The notes: a model not told the origin generated them from the letters alone. DNA of 64,000 nucleotides from Haloarcula limicola (GCF_010119205.1 NZ_WRXM01000001.1:1302001-1366000); one strand, 5' to 3'. Counted from the stretch's first letter, positions 25,842 through 34,906 are shown. Numbers and translations: made by a program.

Positions 25842-26636
25842 CTACGGCGAGCGGCGAACCCAGGCCTCGGTATCGTATTTCGACTCCGCGCGCTCGCGCG
25901 CACGCGAGCGCTCCTCGTCGGTCCACTCGCTTTCCTCGGCGTCCACCCATTCGGCCAGCGTCTCTTTTAGCGTCTCTACGGCCGTCTCCCGCTCGATATC
26001 TGCGTATTCGTCGATGGCACCCACTCGCTCGCGGAACGCGTCGATGTCGATATCGCCGGAGAAACAGCCGCAGTGGCGCTCGGGTCGCAGCGAGAACGAC
26101 AGCGACCCGTGCTGGACGACGGCGTCTCGCTGTCGGTACTGGGCGTTCCCGCCGAGTTTGCGGCCGTCCGAGCCGACGATGTCGTGAGCGGGGTGGAGTT
26201 CGCGGAGGTAGCAGGCCGGTCGGTGGACGGCCTCGCGTTCGCCGGCGACGAACTTCGCGTCCACGCCCATATCCTCGAAGGCATCGAGAATCGGCTCGCA
26301 GAACAGTTCGTAACACTCCATCAGGTCGCCCGGGACGGCGTCGGCCGGTGCGACGATGCCGTACGAGATGTCCGCGACCGAGTCGTGATAGATGGCGCCG
26401 CCGCCAGTCGGCCGCCGCGTGACCCCGATCCCCTCGCGCTCGCAGTACTCCCAGTCGACGCTGTCGGGGTCCTGTCGATACCCGAGCGAGAGCGTATCGG
26501 GCCACGTGTAAACCCGGACGGTGGCGGGACCGCCGTCGGCGACCGTCTCGGCCGCTACCTCCTCGAACGCCATCGTCAGCGGGCCGTCGTGTCGCTCCTC
26601 GCCGACGACGCGCCAGTCTAGGTCCGCGAGTGTCAT
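25842..26636 (-). CDS. Biotin/lipoate A/B protein ligase family protein (LplA-like)
   Basis: 264 residues. VYTWPDTLSLGYRQ, TRRPTGGGAIYHD and KLGGNAQYRQRDAVVQHGSL are the three core motifs of the lipoate ligase/octanoyltransferase fold; the lysine in KLGGNAQ is the acyl-binding residue. It probably attaches lipoate or octanoate to 2-oxoacid dehydrogenase or glycine-cleavage H proteins. A C-terminal accessory segment rich in Glu/Arg replaces the bacterial LplA C-domain. Start MTLADLDW agrees with the family. Confidence 0.85.
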   Translation of the reverse strand: MTLADLDWRVVGEERHDGPLTMAFEEVAAETVADGGPATVRVYTWPDTLSLGYRQDPDSVDWEYCEREGIGVTRRPTGGGAIYHDSVADISYGIVAPADAVPGDLMECYELFCEPILDAFEDMGVDAKFVAGEREAVHRPACYLRELHPAHDIVGSDGRKLGGNAQYRQRDAVVQHGSLSFSLRPERHCGCFSGDIDIDAFRERVGAIDEYADIERETAVETLKETLAEWVDAEESEWTDEERSRARERAESKYDTEAWVRRSP

Positions 26637-26713
26637 CGGCGACGGTAGGTGATGGGATGTGTTAGACGTTGCGGGCCGGGGAAGGGAACCGACTCGGCTC
26701 CTTCGGTATTCCT

Positions 26714-27388
26714 TCAGACCGGACCGCTGTACTCCGCGACGGCGCGTTCCATCACGCGGGCCTCCGCTTTCCGGAGGTGTTCGGCGGCCGTCCCCGGCGC
26801 GCAGTCGAGTCGCTCGGCGACGTCTTCGGTGGTTCCGCTCCGCGGATCGCCGTAGTAGCCGCAGTCGACGGCGGCGGCGACGGCCTCGAACTGCCGGTCG
26901 GTCAGCGTCGCCGCCGTCTCGAAGCGGCGACTGTCGTACTCACTGACCTCGCGGACGTCGGCCGAGATACCGTCCGGGACGGCCTCGATAGCCCGCTGGA
27001 CGGTCCCGCCGGGACCGACGAGCGCGAGGCGGATGGTCCCGTCGTCGCGGTACGCGATGGGCGAGACGACCACGAGCCCCGCTCTGACGAGCGCGTCGAC
27101 GAGCTCGTGGTCCTGCTCGGACGGGTTGCCGCGCACGTAGAGGTAGAACGTCTCGTCGGGGCACGTCGAGATGGCGTACTCGACGACGTTCTCGGCGCGT
27201 TCCAGCGCCTCGCGGTAGGGTTCGACCGGGTGGCCGTCGACGTGAAAGAGGAGCGTCTGTACGTCCTCGCCGAGCTGGTTACCCCGGACGAGGTAGCTGG
27301 CGTCGAAGCCGTCGTGCTCGACGACGAACTGGTGCATCGGATGGCGCAGGGCCGGCGCCATCGAGAGGGAGAGCCTGACGTACTTCAT
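26714..27388 (-). CDS. Bacterio-opsin-activator-type HTH_10 regulator
   Basis: 224 residues beginning MKYVRLSLSMAPALRHP. The N-terminal two-thirds is the sensor-like region of haloarchaeal Bat paralogues (AENVVEYAISTCPDETFYLYV, RLALVGPGGTVQRAI). The C-terminus is the HTH_10 domain: LTDRQFEAVAAAVDCGYYGDP, TEDVAERLDCAPGTAAEHLRKAE. It is divergent from the orphan nuoCD gene, with an 82-base gap. Local control of nuoCD is plausible but unproven. Confidence 0.88.
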   Translation of the reverse strand: MKYVRLSLSMAPALRHPMHQFVVEHDGFDASYLVRGNQLGEDVQTLLFHVDGHPVEPYREALERAENVVEYAISTCPDETFYLYVRGNPSEQDHELVDALVRAGLVVVSPIAYRDDGTIRLALVGPGGTVQRAIEAVPDGISADVREVSEYDSRRFETAATLTDRQFEAVAAAVDCGYYGDPRSGTTEDVAERLDCAPGTAAEHLRKAEARVMERAVAEYSGPV

Positions 27389-27470
27389 GTCGGTAGTTCG
27401 GACACTTGGTATAAAGGCACCTCGCAACAGAGGCAGCAATTCGAGGGGGGACCCGGCCGACGGGTCTCGT

Positions 27471-29114
27471 ATGTCACGGACAGTCGGGGTCACAGAGCGC
27501 GACGCGCACGCAGACCTCGTCGAACCGATACGCGAGTACGTCACCGCCGAGGAGACCCACGAGAACGCGCCGGCGGTCGTCGTTCGCGCCGACGAGGTAC
27601 AAGCGGTGCTCTCGACGCTGAAGGCCGAAGCGGGACTGGACCACTGCGCCTGCGTCACCGCACAGGAGTACGCCGACCGCTTCGAGACCATCTATCACCT
27701 GCGGAGCTACGACGACCCGACCCGCGAGCTGTCGGTGGTCGTCCCCACCACGTCGGACCGCCCCCGCAGCGAGTCGGCCGCGCCGGTGTACCGGACCGCC
27801 GAGTGGCACGAGCGCGAGGCCTACGACCTGTTGGGCATCGAGTACGACGACCACCCGGACCTGCGACGAATCCTCCTGCCGGAGACGTGGCAGGGTCACC
27901 CGCTGTCCCGTGACTACGACCGGGACCAGCCGCAGATCGTCACCTTCCGCGAGCATCAGCACCTGCTCGAAGACAGGCGCGCCGGTCCCGATACGATGCA
28001 CCTCAATATCGGCCCGCACCACCCCTCGACCCACGGCGTCCTCCACCTCAACGTCGAGCTCGACGGGGAGCAGGTCGTCGGCGTCGACCCCGACATCGGC
28101 TTCATCCACCGCTGCGAGGAGCAGATGTGCGAATCCGGGACCTACCGTCACCAGATCATGCCCTACCCCGACCGCTGGGACTGGAGCGGGGCCGGTCTGG
28201 CCAACGAGTGGGCCTACGCCCGCGCCGCGGAGGACTTAGCGGACATCGACGTTCCCGAGTACGCGCAGGTGATTCGGACGATGTGCGCGGAGTTCAGCCG
28301 GATGCTGGGTCACCTGCTCGCGTTCGGCACCTACGCGCTGGACGTGGTCGGCGAGTTCAACGCTGTCTGGCAGTACGCGGTCCGCGACCGCGAACTCATC
28401 CAGGGGATCCTCGAAGACCTCACCGGCCAGCGCCTGATGTTCAACTACTTCCGGCTGGGCGGCGTCGCGTGGGACCTCCCGGAACCGCGCGAGCCGTTCC
28501 TCGAGAAGGTCCACGCCTTCCTCGATTCGCTCCCCGAGAAGGTCCGGGAGTTCCACGACCTGGTGACCAACAACGAGATCCTCCAGCTGCGCACCGTCGA
28601 CACGGGATACCTCTCGCCCGAGACCGCGAAGGCCTACGGCTGTACCGGCCCCGTCGCCCGCGGGTCGGGCGTCGACTACGACCTGCGCCGCGACGACCCC
28701 TACGGTTACTACGACCAACTGGACTGGGATGTCGTCACGCAAGAGGGCGGCGACAACTTCGCGCGCCTCCTCGTCCGGCTGCGGGAGGTCGAACAGTCCG
28801 CGAGGATCGTCGAGCAGTGCGCCGACCTGCTCGCCGACTGGCCCGAAGACGAGCGCGAGATTCAGTCGAACGTCCCCCGCACGCTTCGGCCCGACCCCGA
28901 CGCCGAGATCTACCGCGCCGTCGAGTCCGCCAAGGGCGAACTCGGCATCTACATCCGCTCGGACGGCACGGACACGCCCGCCCGCTTCAAGATCCGCGGT
29001 CCCTCCTTCTCGCACGTCCAGACGTTCCCCGCGATGGCCGAAGGCGAGTACGTTGCCGACCTCGTGGCGACGCTGGGCAGTCTCGACCCCATCATGGGCG
29101 ACGTGGACCGCTAG
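27471..29114 (+). CDS. nuoCD: NADH-quinone oxidoreductase subunit C/D fusion, orphan copy
   Basis: 547 residues. Residues 1-150 match NuoC (EWHEREAYDLLGIEYDDHPDLRRILL), and from about 178 the NuoD domain begins (LNIGPHHPSTHGVLHLNVEL). It includes GFIHRCEEQMCESGTYRHQ, LFNYFRLGG-like segments, VARGSGVDYDLRRDDPYGYY and the end LGSLDPIMGDVDR. CD fusion is normal in haloarchaea. Here no nuoA, B, H or I genes flank it, so it is either a paralogue outside the main operon or a relocated gene. The ATG at 27471 was selected; the preceding in-frame codons overlap the divergent promoter. Confidence 0.9.
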   Translation: MSRTVGVTERDAHADLVEPIREYVTAEETHENAPAVVVRADEVQAVLSTLKAEAGLDHCACVTAQEYADRFETIYHLRSYDDPTRELSVVVPTTSDRPRSESAAPVYRTAEWHEREAYDLLGIEYDDHPDLRRILLPETWQGHPLSRDYDRDQPQIVTFREHQHLLEDRRAGPDTMHLNIGPHHPSTHGVLHLNVELDGEQVVGVDPDIGFIHRCEEQMCESGTYRHQIMPYPDRWDWSGAGLANEWAYARAAEDLADIDVPEYAQVIRTMCAEFSRMLGHLLAFGTYALDVVGEFNAVWQYAVRDRELIQGILEDLTGQRLMFNYFRLGGVAWDLPEPREPFLEKVHAFLDSLPEKVREFHDLVTNNEILQLRTVDTGYLSPETAKAYGCTGPVARGSGVDYDLRRDDPYGYYDQLDWDVVTQEGGDNFARLLVRLREVEQSARIVEQCADLLADWPEDEREIQSNVPRTLRPDPDAEIYRAVESAKGELGIYIRSDGTDTPARFKIRGPSFSHVQTFPAMAEGEYVADLVATLGSLDPIMGDVDR

Positions 29115-29118
29115 CGAG

Positions 29119-29457
29119 GGTAGCAGTATTTAGTTTGGCAAGGAACGGCTCGAAGAGCCAGAAAGCCCCCGCTCTCTCGGCTCCCGCGGCTCGCTGCGCT
29201 CCAGTAGGTGCTTGCGTCGCCGGGGTTCGCCAAGAGAGCGGCCCCTTTCAGTCCCACCTGTATCAGCTGGTCAACCAGCAACTGGCGGGACTGAAAGGGG
29301 CGTTGTCGGCACGTAGCGCCGACTGCTCGGGAGACCGACGGTCTCCCGGTGGCTGGCTTCGGGACGGCGGACGACGTAAGGACCGCAGCGAGTCCCCCGA
29401 CTGAAGCCAGCCGAGGCTTTCTGGCTGTGCGTACTCTACGAAGCGTAACTAAACAGT
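29119..29457. mobile_element. MITE-like, highly structured non-coding element with 9-bp direct repeats
   Basis: 339 bp without a credible gene. It is bounded by the direct repeat GCTAGCGAG (29110-29118 and 29458-29466), which resembles a target-site duplication. The ends carry imperfect inverted repeats: AGTATTTAGTT (29125-29135) against AACTAAACAGT (29447-29457), 9 of 11 matching. Inside are six nested or serial stems. These are 29156-29167 with 29415-29426 (12 bp perfect); 29170-29177 with 29233-29240; 29241-29258 with 29284-29301 (18 bp, one mismatch), enclosing GCTGG-TCAA-CCAGC; 29305-29310 with 29318-29323; 29329-29336 with 29340-29347; and 29351-29360 with 29403-29412. It begins four bases after the nuoCD stop. 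Confidence 0.65.
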
Positions 29458-29509
29458 GCTAGCGAGAGTCGACCGTCTGTTTTTGTGCGTTCCCCGCCTA
29501 CGCCTCCCC

Positions 29510-30040
29510 ATGACCGAAACCGAGCAAGCGACGTTCGCCGGCGGCTGTTTCTGGTGTACCGAGTCCGTCTTCGAGCAGGTGAGAGGCGTCGAGAAGGTGG
29601 TCTCCGGATACGCGGGCGGCCACGTCGAGGACCCCAGCTACGAGGCCGTCTGCCGCGAGGAGACGGGCCACGCCGAGTGCGTCCAAGTTACGTACGACCC
29701 CGACGCGGTGAGCTACGAGGATCTCCTGGCGGTCTTCTTCACCACGCACAACCCGACGACGCTGAACCGGCAGGGCAACGACGTGGGGACGCAGTACCGC
29801 TCTGCGGTCTTCTATCACGACGACGCCCAGCGCGAGACCGTCGAGGCGTTCATCGACGACATCCAGCACGGCTACGACGACGACATCGTCACCGAGGTCG
29901 AACCGCTGGAGACGTTCTACCCCGCCGAGGAGTACCACCAGGACTACTTCGAGAAGAACCCCAATCAGGCATACTGCACGATGACGATCCCGCCGAAAAT
30001 AGAGAAACTCAAGGACAAGCACGCGGAGCTACTGGCATGA
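29510..30040 (+). CDS. msrA: Peptide-methionine (S)-S-oxide reductase
   Basis: 176 residues. The active-site motif GGCFWC at residues 11-16 (nucleophile C13) lies at the very N-terminus as usual. GVEKVVSGYAGGHVEDPSYEAV, TGHAECVQVTYDP, NPTTLNRQGNDVGTQYRSA and FYPAEEYHQDYFEKNP are in family order. It repairs oxidised methionine. The next gene begins within its stop codon (ATGA), so it forms an operon with a thioesterase. The ATG at 29510 starts MTETEQATFAGG. Confidence 0.95.
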   Translation: MTETEQATFAGGCFWCTESVFEQVRGVEKVVSGYAGGHVEDPSYEAVCREETGHAECVQVTYDPDAVSYEDLLAVFFTTHNPTTLNRQGNDVGTQYRSAVFYHDDAQRETVEAFIDDIQHGYDDDIVTEVEPLETFYPAEEYHQDYFEKNPNQAYCTMTIPPKIEKLKDKHAELLA

Positions 30041-30459
30041 GCTTCGAGTTCGCGACCGAGGTCGACATCCGCTACGACGACCTCGACACCTACGGCCACG
30101 TCAACAACGTCCGGTACGGGACCTACCTCGAAGAGGCCCGCATCGACTACCTCCGGGAGGTCCTCGGACAGAACGACGACGACCTGCTCTCGGCGGCCGG
30201 CGACGGGACCGGGATCGTCATCGCCAACCTCGAACTCGACTACGAGCGGCCGGTGCGGACCCTCGATAGCGTCACCATCGGCGTCCGCGTTCCCCGCCTC
30301 GGTACCAAGAGCTTCCCCTTCGAGTACGAGGTCCGCTCCGATGGCCACGTCGCCGCCACCGGGGAGACGACGGTCGTCGCCTACAGCCGCAGAGAGGAGA
30401 CCCCCCAACCCATCCCCGAGAGCTGGCGCGAGGCGATCGCCGAGTTCGAGGGGCTCTGA
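30037..30459 (+). CDS. Acyl-CoA thioesterase, hot-dog fold (4HBT/YbgC type)
   Basis: 140 residues. The motif DLDTYGHVNNVRYGTYLEEARIDYL fits the 4-hydroxybenzoyl-CoA/YbgC thioesterase signature, with the catalytic aspartate in the first turn. LELDYERPVRTLDSVTIGVRVPRLG and SFPFEYEVRSDG follow. It hydrolyses an acyl-CoA of unknown chain. It is translationally coupled to msrA. Confidence 0.88.
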   Translation: MSFEFATEVDIRYDDLDTYGHVNNVRYGTYLEEARIDYLREVLGQNDDDLLSAAGDGTGIVIANLELDYERPVRTLDSVTIGVRVPRLGTKSFPFEYEVRSDGHVAATGETTVVAYSRREETPQPIPESWREAIAEFEGL

Positions 30460-30485
30460 GCGACGACGCGACGCTCCCGACTTGG

Positions 30486-31685
30486 CTACTCGCCTCGCTC
30501 GATGCCGAGAACGCGCCGCCTGAGCGCGGCGATGCCGTCCGCGCGGTGGAGGAGGACGCTCCCGACCACGCTCGTCAGCAGCACGTAGCCGACGGTGAAC
30601 GCCGGGATCGTCTCGGAGAGCGTCGGCGTCGTCCCGGCGGCGGTGAGGAACGCGGCGATGACCAGCGAGAACTCCCCTCGCGGCGTCAGCGCCGCGCCCA
30701 TCCGGACCGCGCCGTCGGCGTCCAACCCGAACGCGCGCCCGGCGTAGTACCCGCTGACCAGTTGCCCGACGAGCGTGACGCCGCCCACACCGAGAACCAG
30801 CGGCGCGACGCTCGTGACCACCAGCGGGTCCGTCTGCACGCCGATCCACAGGAAGAAGACGACGGCGAAGACGTCCCGCACCGGCGCGAGGTAGCGCTCG
30901 GTCTCGGGGGCGAGACCGGCTTTCTGGAACAGCCCGCCGGCGAGGAACGCGGCGACGGCCTCGCTCGTCCGCGTGAACGCGCCGAGACCGGCGATCAGCG
31001 CCGCCGCGCCGAGGGCCGCGACGACGAACAGATCGCCGCGAAGCGGCCTGAGCGCAGTCCCGATCCGGGCGGCCCCGCGGAGGGTGACGGCCGCGAGCGC
31101 CGCCAGAAACACGACGCCGGCGGCGAGCGACCACGCGAGGTCGATTCCGGTCCCCCCGACGACCAGCGCGGACAGGACGGCGAACGACAGCGCCGTCACG
31201 ACGTCCTCGACGACGACGACGCCGAAGATCGCGTCGCCGGCCCGCGTCCCCAGCCACCCGGCGTCGACGACGGACTTCGCGATGACGACCGTCGAGGAGT
31301 TGAACACGACGAGCGCCAGGAACCCCGCTTCGAGCGGCGCGAACCCGGCGGCGAGCCCGACCAGAAACCCGAGCGGCAGGCTCGCTCCGACGTCGACGGC
31401 ACCGGCGAGGCCGAACGCCCGTCGGTCGGCCAGCAGTTCGTCGACGCTCAGTTCCAGCCCCACGAAGAACAGCAACAGGACGACCCCCAGCGCCGCCGGG
31501 AGCGACAGCAACTCGGGCAGGGGGACGCCGATCGTCCCGCCGCCGAGACCGACGCCGAACGGTCCGACGACGACGCCGGCGAGGATGTACGTCGGGATGA
31601 CCGACTGCCCGAGCCGCTGCGCGCCGAGCGCGAGCGCGACCAGCGATAAGAGCACCGCGCCGGCAACGAGCAGCGGGTTCGCCAC
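30486..31685 (-). CDS. CPA2-type cation/proton antiporter (membrane domain only)
   Basis: 399 residues with 11-13 hydrophobic helices. LGQSVIPTYILAGVVVGPFG, LLLFFVGLELSVDELL, ALVVFNSSTVVIAKSV and VVVEDVVTALSFAVL are CPA2/KefB family landmarks, including the ion-binding acidic residues. The RCK/TrkA-N domain of full KefB is absent. The adjacent upstream gene supplies a TrkA-C-type subunit instead. Haloarchaea use such antiporters for Na+/H+ or K+/H+ balance. Confidence 0.85.
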   Translation of the reverse strand: MANPLLVAGAVLLSLVALALGAQRLGQSVIPTYILAGVVVGPFGVGLGGGTIGVPLPELLSLPAALGVVLLLFFVGLELSVDELLADRRAFGLAGAVDVGASLPLGFLVGLAAGFAPLEAGFLALVVFNSSTVVIAKSVVDAGWLGTRAGDAIFGVVVVEDVVTALSFAVLSALVVGGTGIDLAWSLAAGVVFLAALAAVTLRGAARIGTALRPLRGDLFVVAALGAAALIAGLGAFTRTSEAVAAFLAGGLFQKAGLAPETERYLAPVRDVFAVVFFLWIGVQTDPLVVTSVAPLVLGVGGVTLVGQLVSGYYAGRAFGLDADGAVRMGAALTPRGEFSLVIAAFLTAAGTTPTLSETIPAFTVGYVLLTSVVGSVLLHRADGIAALRRRVLGIERGE

Positions 31686-31688
31686 GGC

Positions 31689-32162
31689 TCACCCGAGGAG
31701 GTCGGCCAGTTTCTCGTGGGCCTCGTCGGTCCCGACGGCGACGAGGACGTCGCCCGACTCGATTCGGGTGTTCGCGTCGGGACTCGAGATGGTCCGGTCT
31801 CCCCGCTGGACCGCGAGGACGAGGGCCCCCGTTCGACTGCGAATCCCGGTTTCACCGATGGTCCGCCCGACGACCGGGTCGTCCGAACCGACCCCGACCC
31901 AGCGGATGCGCGCGTCCCGCAGGACGTCGTCGACGCCCTCGGGTGCCGGTTCGAAGTACGTCCCGTCGTAGATCTCGGCGAGTTTCCGCGCCTGTCCCTC
32001 GGTGAGCGAGAACAGCCGGTCGCTGTCGCCGTCGCCGTCCTCGCGCCAGTATGTCTCCCGCGTCCCGTCGTTGCCGACGAGGACCGTCAGGCGGCCGCCG
32101 TCGGGGAACTCGACGGCGTATCGCCGGCCGACGCCCGGGAGGTCGGTCTCGTAGACGCGCAT
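31689..32162 (-). CDS. TrkA-C domain regulatory subunit of the antiporter
   Basis: 157 residues. The N-terminal half (MRVYETDLPGVGRRYAVEF...RLTVLVGNDG) is a small beta domain. The C-terminal 75 residues, WVGVGSDDPVVGRTIGETGIRSRTGALVLAV...LVAVGTDEAHEKLADLLG, are a TrkA-C (RCK-C) ligand-binding domain. Its stop is three bases before the antiporter ATG, so both are co-expressed and probably assemble. Likely ligand: a nucleotide or ion that gates transport. The start at 32162 excludes a proline-rich leader. Confidence 0.88.
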   Translation of the reverse strand: MRVYETDLPGVGRRYAVEFPDGGRLTVLVGNDGTRETYWREDGDGDSDRLFSLTEGQARKLAEIYDGTYFEPAPEGVDDVLRDARIRWVGVGSDDPVVGRTIGETGIRSRTGALVLAVQRGDRTISSPDANTRIESGDVLVAVGTDEAHEKLADLLG

Positions 32163-32331
32163 ACGCGGACGTACGGGCAACACTCACTTCGCTGTTCGCG
32201 TGCCGCGGCCTCGATTTCTCGTAAGCCTGGTCCGACGTCACAGATAGCCGTAACTCGGCCTCTCACGCCCCTAATCGGAGTTTTCGAAGGCAAGCAACAG
32301 CACTTCTTGCACAGACGGCGACGGGCGAGGC

Positions 32332-33621
32332 GTGCGTCAGCTACACATCAGAGTGTCCGAAGAACACGAGTCCGAGGTGGCGTCGGTTCTCGACGACGAG
32401 GGAGCCGACTATACGGCACTTTCCGAGGACGGTACCACGCACGTGTTCGCGCCCGTGCCGACGCCGGCCGTCGGCGACGTCCTCGACGCCATCGAGGAGC
32501 GAGACGTCGGCAGCGACGCCTACTCGGTGGTGACGAGAGCGGAGTTCGCAGAGACGCCCCGGTTGCCGGACCTACAGGAGCGGTACTCCTCGACGGTGCG
32601 GACCCTCTCGAGTCAGGAGCTGCGGGGGAAGATTCGAGAGATGCAGTGGCCCTACCAGATCTATTACGTTGGGACGCTGCTCAGCGTCATCGCGGCGGCC
32701 GCGGGGCTGCTCGCCGACCTGCCGGCGCTGGTCATCGGGTCGATGATCATCGCGCCCCAGGTCAGTTCGGCGCTCGCGGTCCCGGCCGGGACGATACTCG
32801 GCGACTGGGAGATGGTCACGTCGAGCCTGCGGAATCAGGTCCTCGGCCTCGCGCTCGGCATCGCCGGTGCGGCTCTGTTCGCGGTACTGCTGCGGCAGTT
32901 CGGGTTCGTCTCTCCGAGGATGGCGGTCACGAACCTCGAACTGCTCGGGCTCCGGGCCTCGCCGACGTTGCTCTCGACGATCGGGGCCATCGTCGCGGGT
33001 ATCGTCGGTGCCTTCGGGTACACGACCGAGCAGTCGACGTCGCTCATCGGCGTGATGGTGGCGGCGGCCATCGTCCCCGCCGTCGCCGCGGTCGGCATCG
33101 GCATCGCGTGGTCGGTGCCCGTGTTCACCTACGGAGCCTTCCTCCTGCTGGCGGTGAACCTCCTCGCTATCAACATCGGCGCGACCTGCACGCTGGTGGC
33201 GATGGGCTACCTGCCGAAGTGGTGGCAGCGAGACGGACCCCACTTGCGCGAGTTCAGGCGCTCGCTCCCGTCGAAGGACCGGGTCACGGTGTACGCGATG
33301 CTCGGCCTCCTCCTCGTCGCCGCCGCAGGCACCGGTGCCCTCACCGGACTGAACATCGCGTTCGCACAGGACGTCGAACGGGAGACCGAGGAGACGCTCT
33401 CGCAACCGGCGTACGACTCGCTCACCCTGATCGACGTGCAGCCGGCCTACGGCGGGCCGCCAGAGACCGACGAGCCGGTCGAGGTGACGGTAGCGGTGAG
33501 CCGCACCGCGAACGAGTCGTATCCCGACATCGCCGCGACGCTCGAACGCGGCATCGAGCGGCGAACCGGACAGGACGTGAAGGTCGTCGTCGAGTTCACC
33601 GGCACTCGAACGGCGAAGTGA
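32332..33621 (+). CDS. DUF389 / TIGR00341-family membrane protein
   Basis: 429 residues from a GTG start (MRQLHIRVSEEHESEV). Residues 1-75 are a soluble ferredoxin-like domain. From 100 on there are about seven membrane helices with the DUF389 signature ALVIGSMIIAPQVSSALAVPAG, then TTEQSTSLIGVMVAAAIVPAVAAVGIG and LLLAVNLLAINIGA. A C-terminal soluble domain after a last helix ends in VEFTGTRTAK. Family function is unknown; members are widespread in haloarchaea. Confidence 0.85.
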   Translation: MRQLHIRVSEEHESEVASVLDDEGADYTALSEDGTTHVFAPVPTPAVGDVLDAIEERDVGSDAYSVVTRAEFAETPRLPDLQERYSSTVRTLSSQELRGKIREMQWPYQIYYVGTLLSVIAAAAGLLADLPALVIGSMIIAPQVSSALAVPAGTILGDWEMVTSSLRNQVLGLALGIAGAALFAVLLRQFGFVSPRMAVTNLELLGLRASPTLLSTIGAIVAGIVGAFGYTTEQSTSLIGVMVAAAIVPAVAAVGIGIAWSVPVFTYGAFLLLAVNLLAINIGATCTLVAMGYLPKWWQRDGPHLREFRRSLPSKDRVTVYAMLGLLLVAAAGTGALTGLNIAFAQDVERETEETLSQPAYDSLTLIDVQPAYGGPPETDEPVEVTVAVSRTANESYPDIAATLERGIERRTGQDVKVVVEFTGTRTAK

Positions 33622-33802
33622 GGGCTGAGCGGTATTCTCGCGCGGTCTCGGCACATCGGACCGTTTTCAATCGCTTCTGATGCTGGGAAACGTCTCGCCG
33701 CAGGCACCGACCATTCCTCATTCTGTATCGCGCTATCCGATTTATATCCTGGCTCGTGCCGACGCGTCGAACTTTTACGAGTCGGGCGATTAGAGCCGGT
33801 AC

Positions 33803-34705
33803 ATGGTCCAGAACGTGGCTTCCGTGATGACGGAGTTGGAACCCGAGGACTTCCACCTCCTGTCGGGCGTCGAGCAGGGGATGCGCTTCTCCGAGTACGT
33901 CAATCGCGAGAAGCTGACCGAGTTCTCCCGGCTGAGCGAGGAGAACGTGGACTATCGGTTGGACCGCTGTGCCGACCGGGAGCTGCTCGAACGCAAGACG
34001 ATGCAGTACGAGGGGTTCAAACTCACCTTCGAGGGCTACGACGCGCTCGCGTTGCATACCTTCGTCGAGCGGGACACGATCGAGGGCTTCGGCGCACCGC
34101 TGGGCGTGGGTAAAGAGAGCGACGTCTACGAGGTGCAGTCCTACAAGCCGATGGCGCTGAAGTACCACCGCGAAGGGTACACCAACTTCCGCGAGGTGAT
34201 GAAAGAGCGCGAGTACACCGCCGACCGCGACCACGTCTCGTGGCTCTACACCGCCCGGAAAGCCGCCGAACGAGAATACGAGGCCCTCGAAACCCTGTAT
34301 CCCGACGTCTCGGTCCCCCAGCCGATCGACACCAACCGCCACGCCATCATCATGGAGAAGATCGACGGCGTCGAGCTCTCCCGGACCGGTCTCGAACCCG
34401 AACAGGTCGTCCCGCTGCTGGAACTCGTCTTGGACGAAATGCAGACGGCCTACCGCGAAGGGTTCGTCCACGCGGACATGAGCGAGTACAACGTCTTCGT
34501 CACGACCCAGGGGATCGTCGTCTTCGATTGGCCCCAGGCCGTGCCGACCGACCACGAGAACGCACGCGAATTGCTAACTCGGGACGTGGACAACATCGTG
34601 AGCTACTTCCAGCGGAAGTATCCCGCAGAAGTCGACGACGTCGACGTCGACGCGGTGGCCGACGCCGTGGCGACGGACTCGTTCGAGTCGCTGGCCGGCT
34701 ATTAA
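33803..34705 (+). CDS. rio2: RIO2-family atypical serine kinase/ATPase
   Basis: 300 residues. The N-terminal winged helix (about 1-85; LTEFSRLSEENVDYRLDRC) is typical of RIO2. The kinase core shows the P-loop-like GVGKESDVYEV, ALKYHREGYTNFREV (catalytic lysine), HADMSEYNVFV (catalytic loop) and VVFDWPQAV (metal-binding DWPQ). RIO2 acts in late small-subunit ribosome maturation. Two AT-rich elements near 33740 and 33773 could be TATA boxes; the second gives a leaderless start. Confidence 0.95.
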   Translation: MVQNVASVMTELEPEDFHLLSGVEQGMRFSEYVNREKLTEFSRLSEENVDYRLDRCADRELLERKTMQYEGFKLTFEGYDALALHTFVERDTIEGFGAPLGVGKESDVYEVQSYKPMALKYHREGYTNFREVMKEREYTADRDHVSWLYTARKAAEREYEALETLYPDVSVPQPIDTNRHAIIMEKIDGVELSRTGLEPEQVVPLLELVLDEMQTAYREGFVHADMSEYNVFVTTQGIVVFDWPQAVPTDHENARELLTRDVDNIVSYFQRKYPAEVDDVDVDAVADAVATDSFESLAGY

Positions 34706-34783
34706 CGGTTTGCGGCGTCTCCGGCCTATCTTCTACGGACTGTTCTCGTATTAGCGATGTGTTCGGGCCATCTGATAAACAAT

Positions 34784-34795
34784 ATATAGCTATAT
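34784..34795. repeat. 12-bp palindrome ATATAGCTATAT
   Basis: A perfect palindrome in the 200-base convergent gap between rio2 and the iron-binding protein gene. It may be part of a bidirectional transcription end or a regulator site. No other gene feature was seen in this gap. Confidence 0.4.
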
Positions 34796-34906
34796 GAAAT
34801 CGGCATCGAGACAGATTCGACCGGCTCGAACGGACTGACTTGGACAGCGTTGCCGCTACTGAGTGAGAATCGGGAAAACGACGGCCGCAGCGGGGCGCAG
34901 TGGCCG

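Noticed and set aside
29119-29457. RNase P RNA or SRP RNA
   Set aside because: The expected conserved cores of these RNAs were not recognised, and the flanking direct repeats suggest a mobile element.
29122-29462. CRISPR array
   Set aside because: The stems in this element are inverted, not regularly spaced direct repeats; no repeat-spacer pattern exists anywhere in the window.
34706-34906. Possible small gene between rio2 and the iron-binding protein
   Set aside because: No start with coding composition; only an AT-rich convergent gap.
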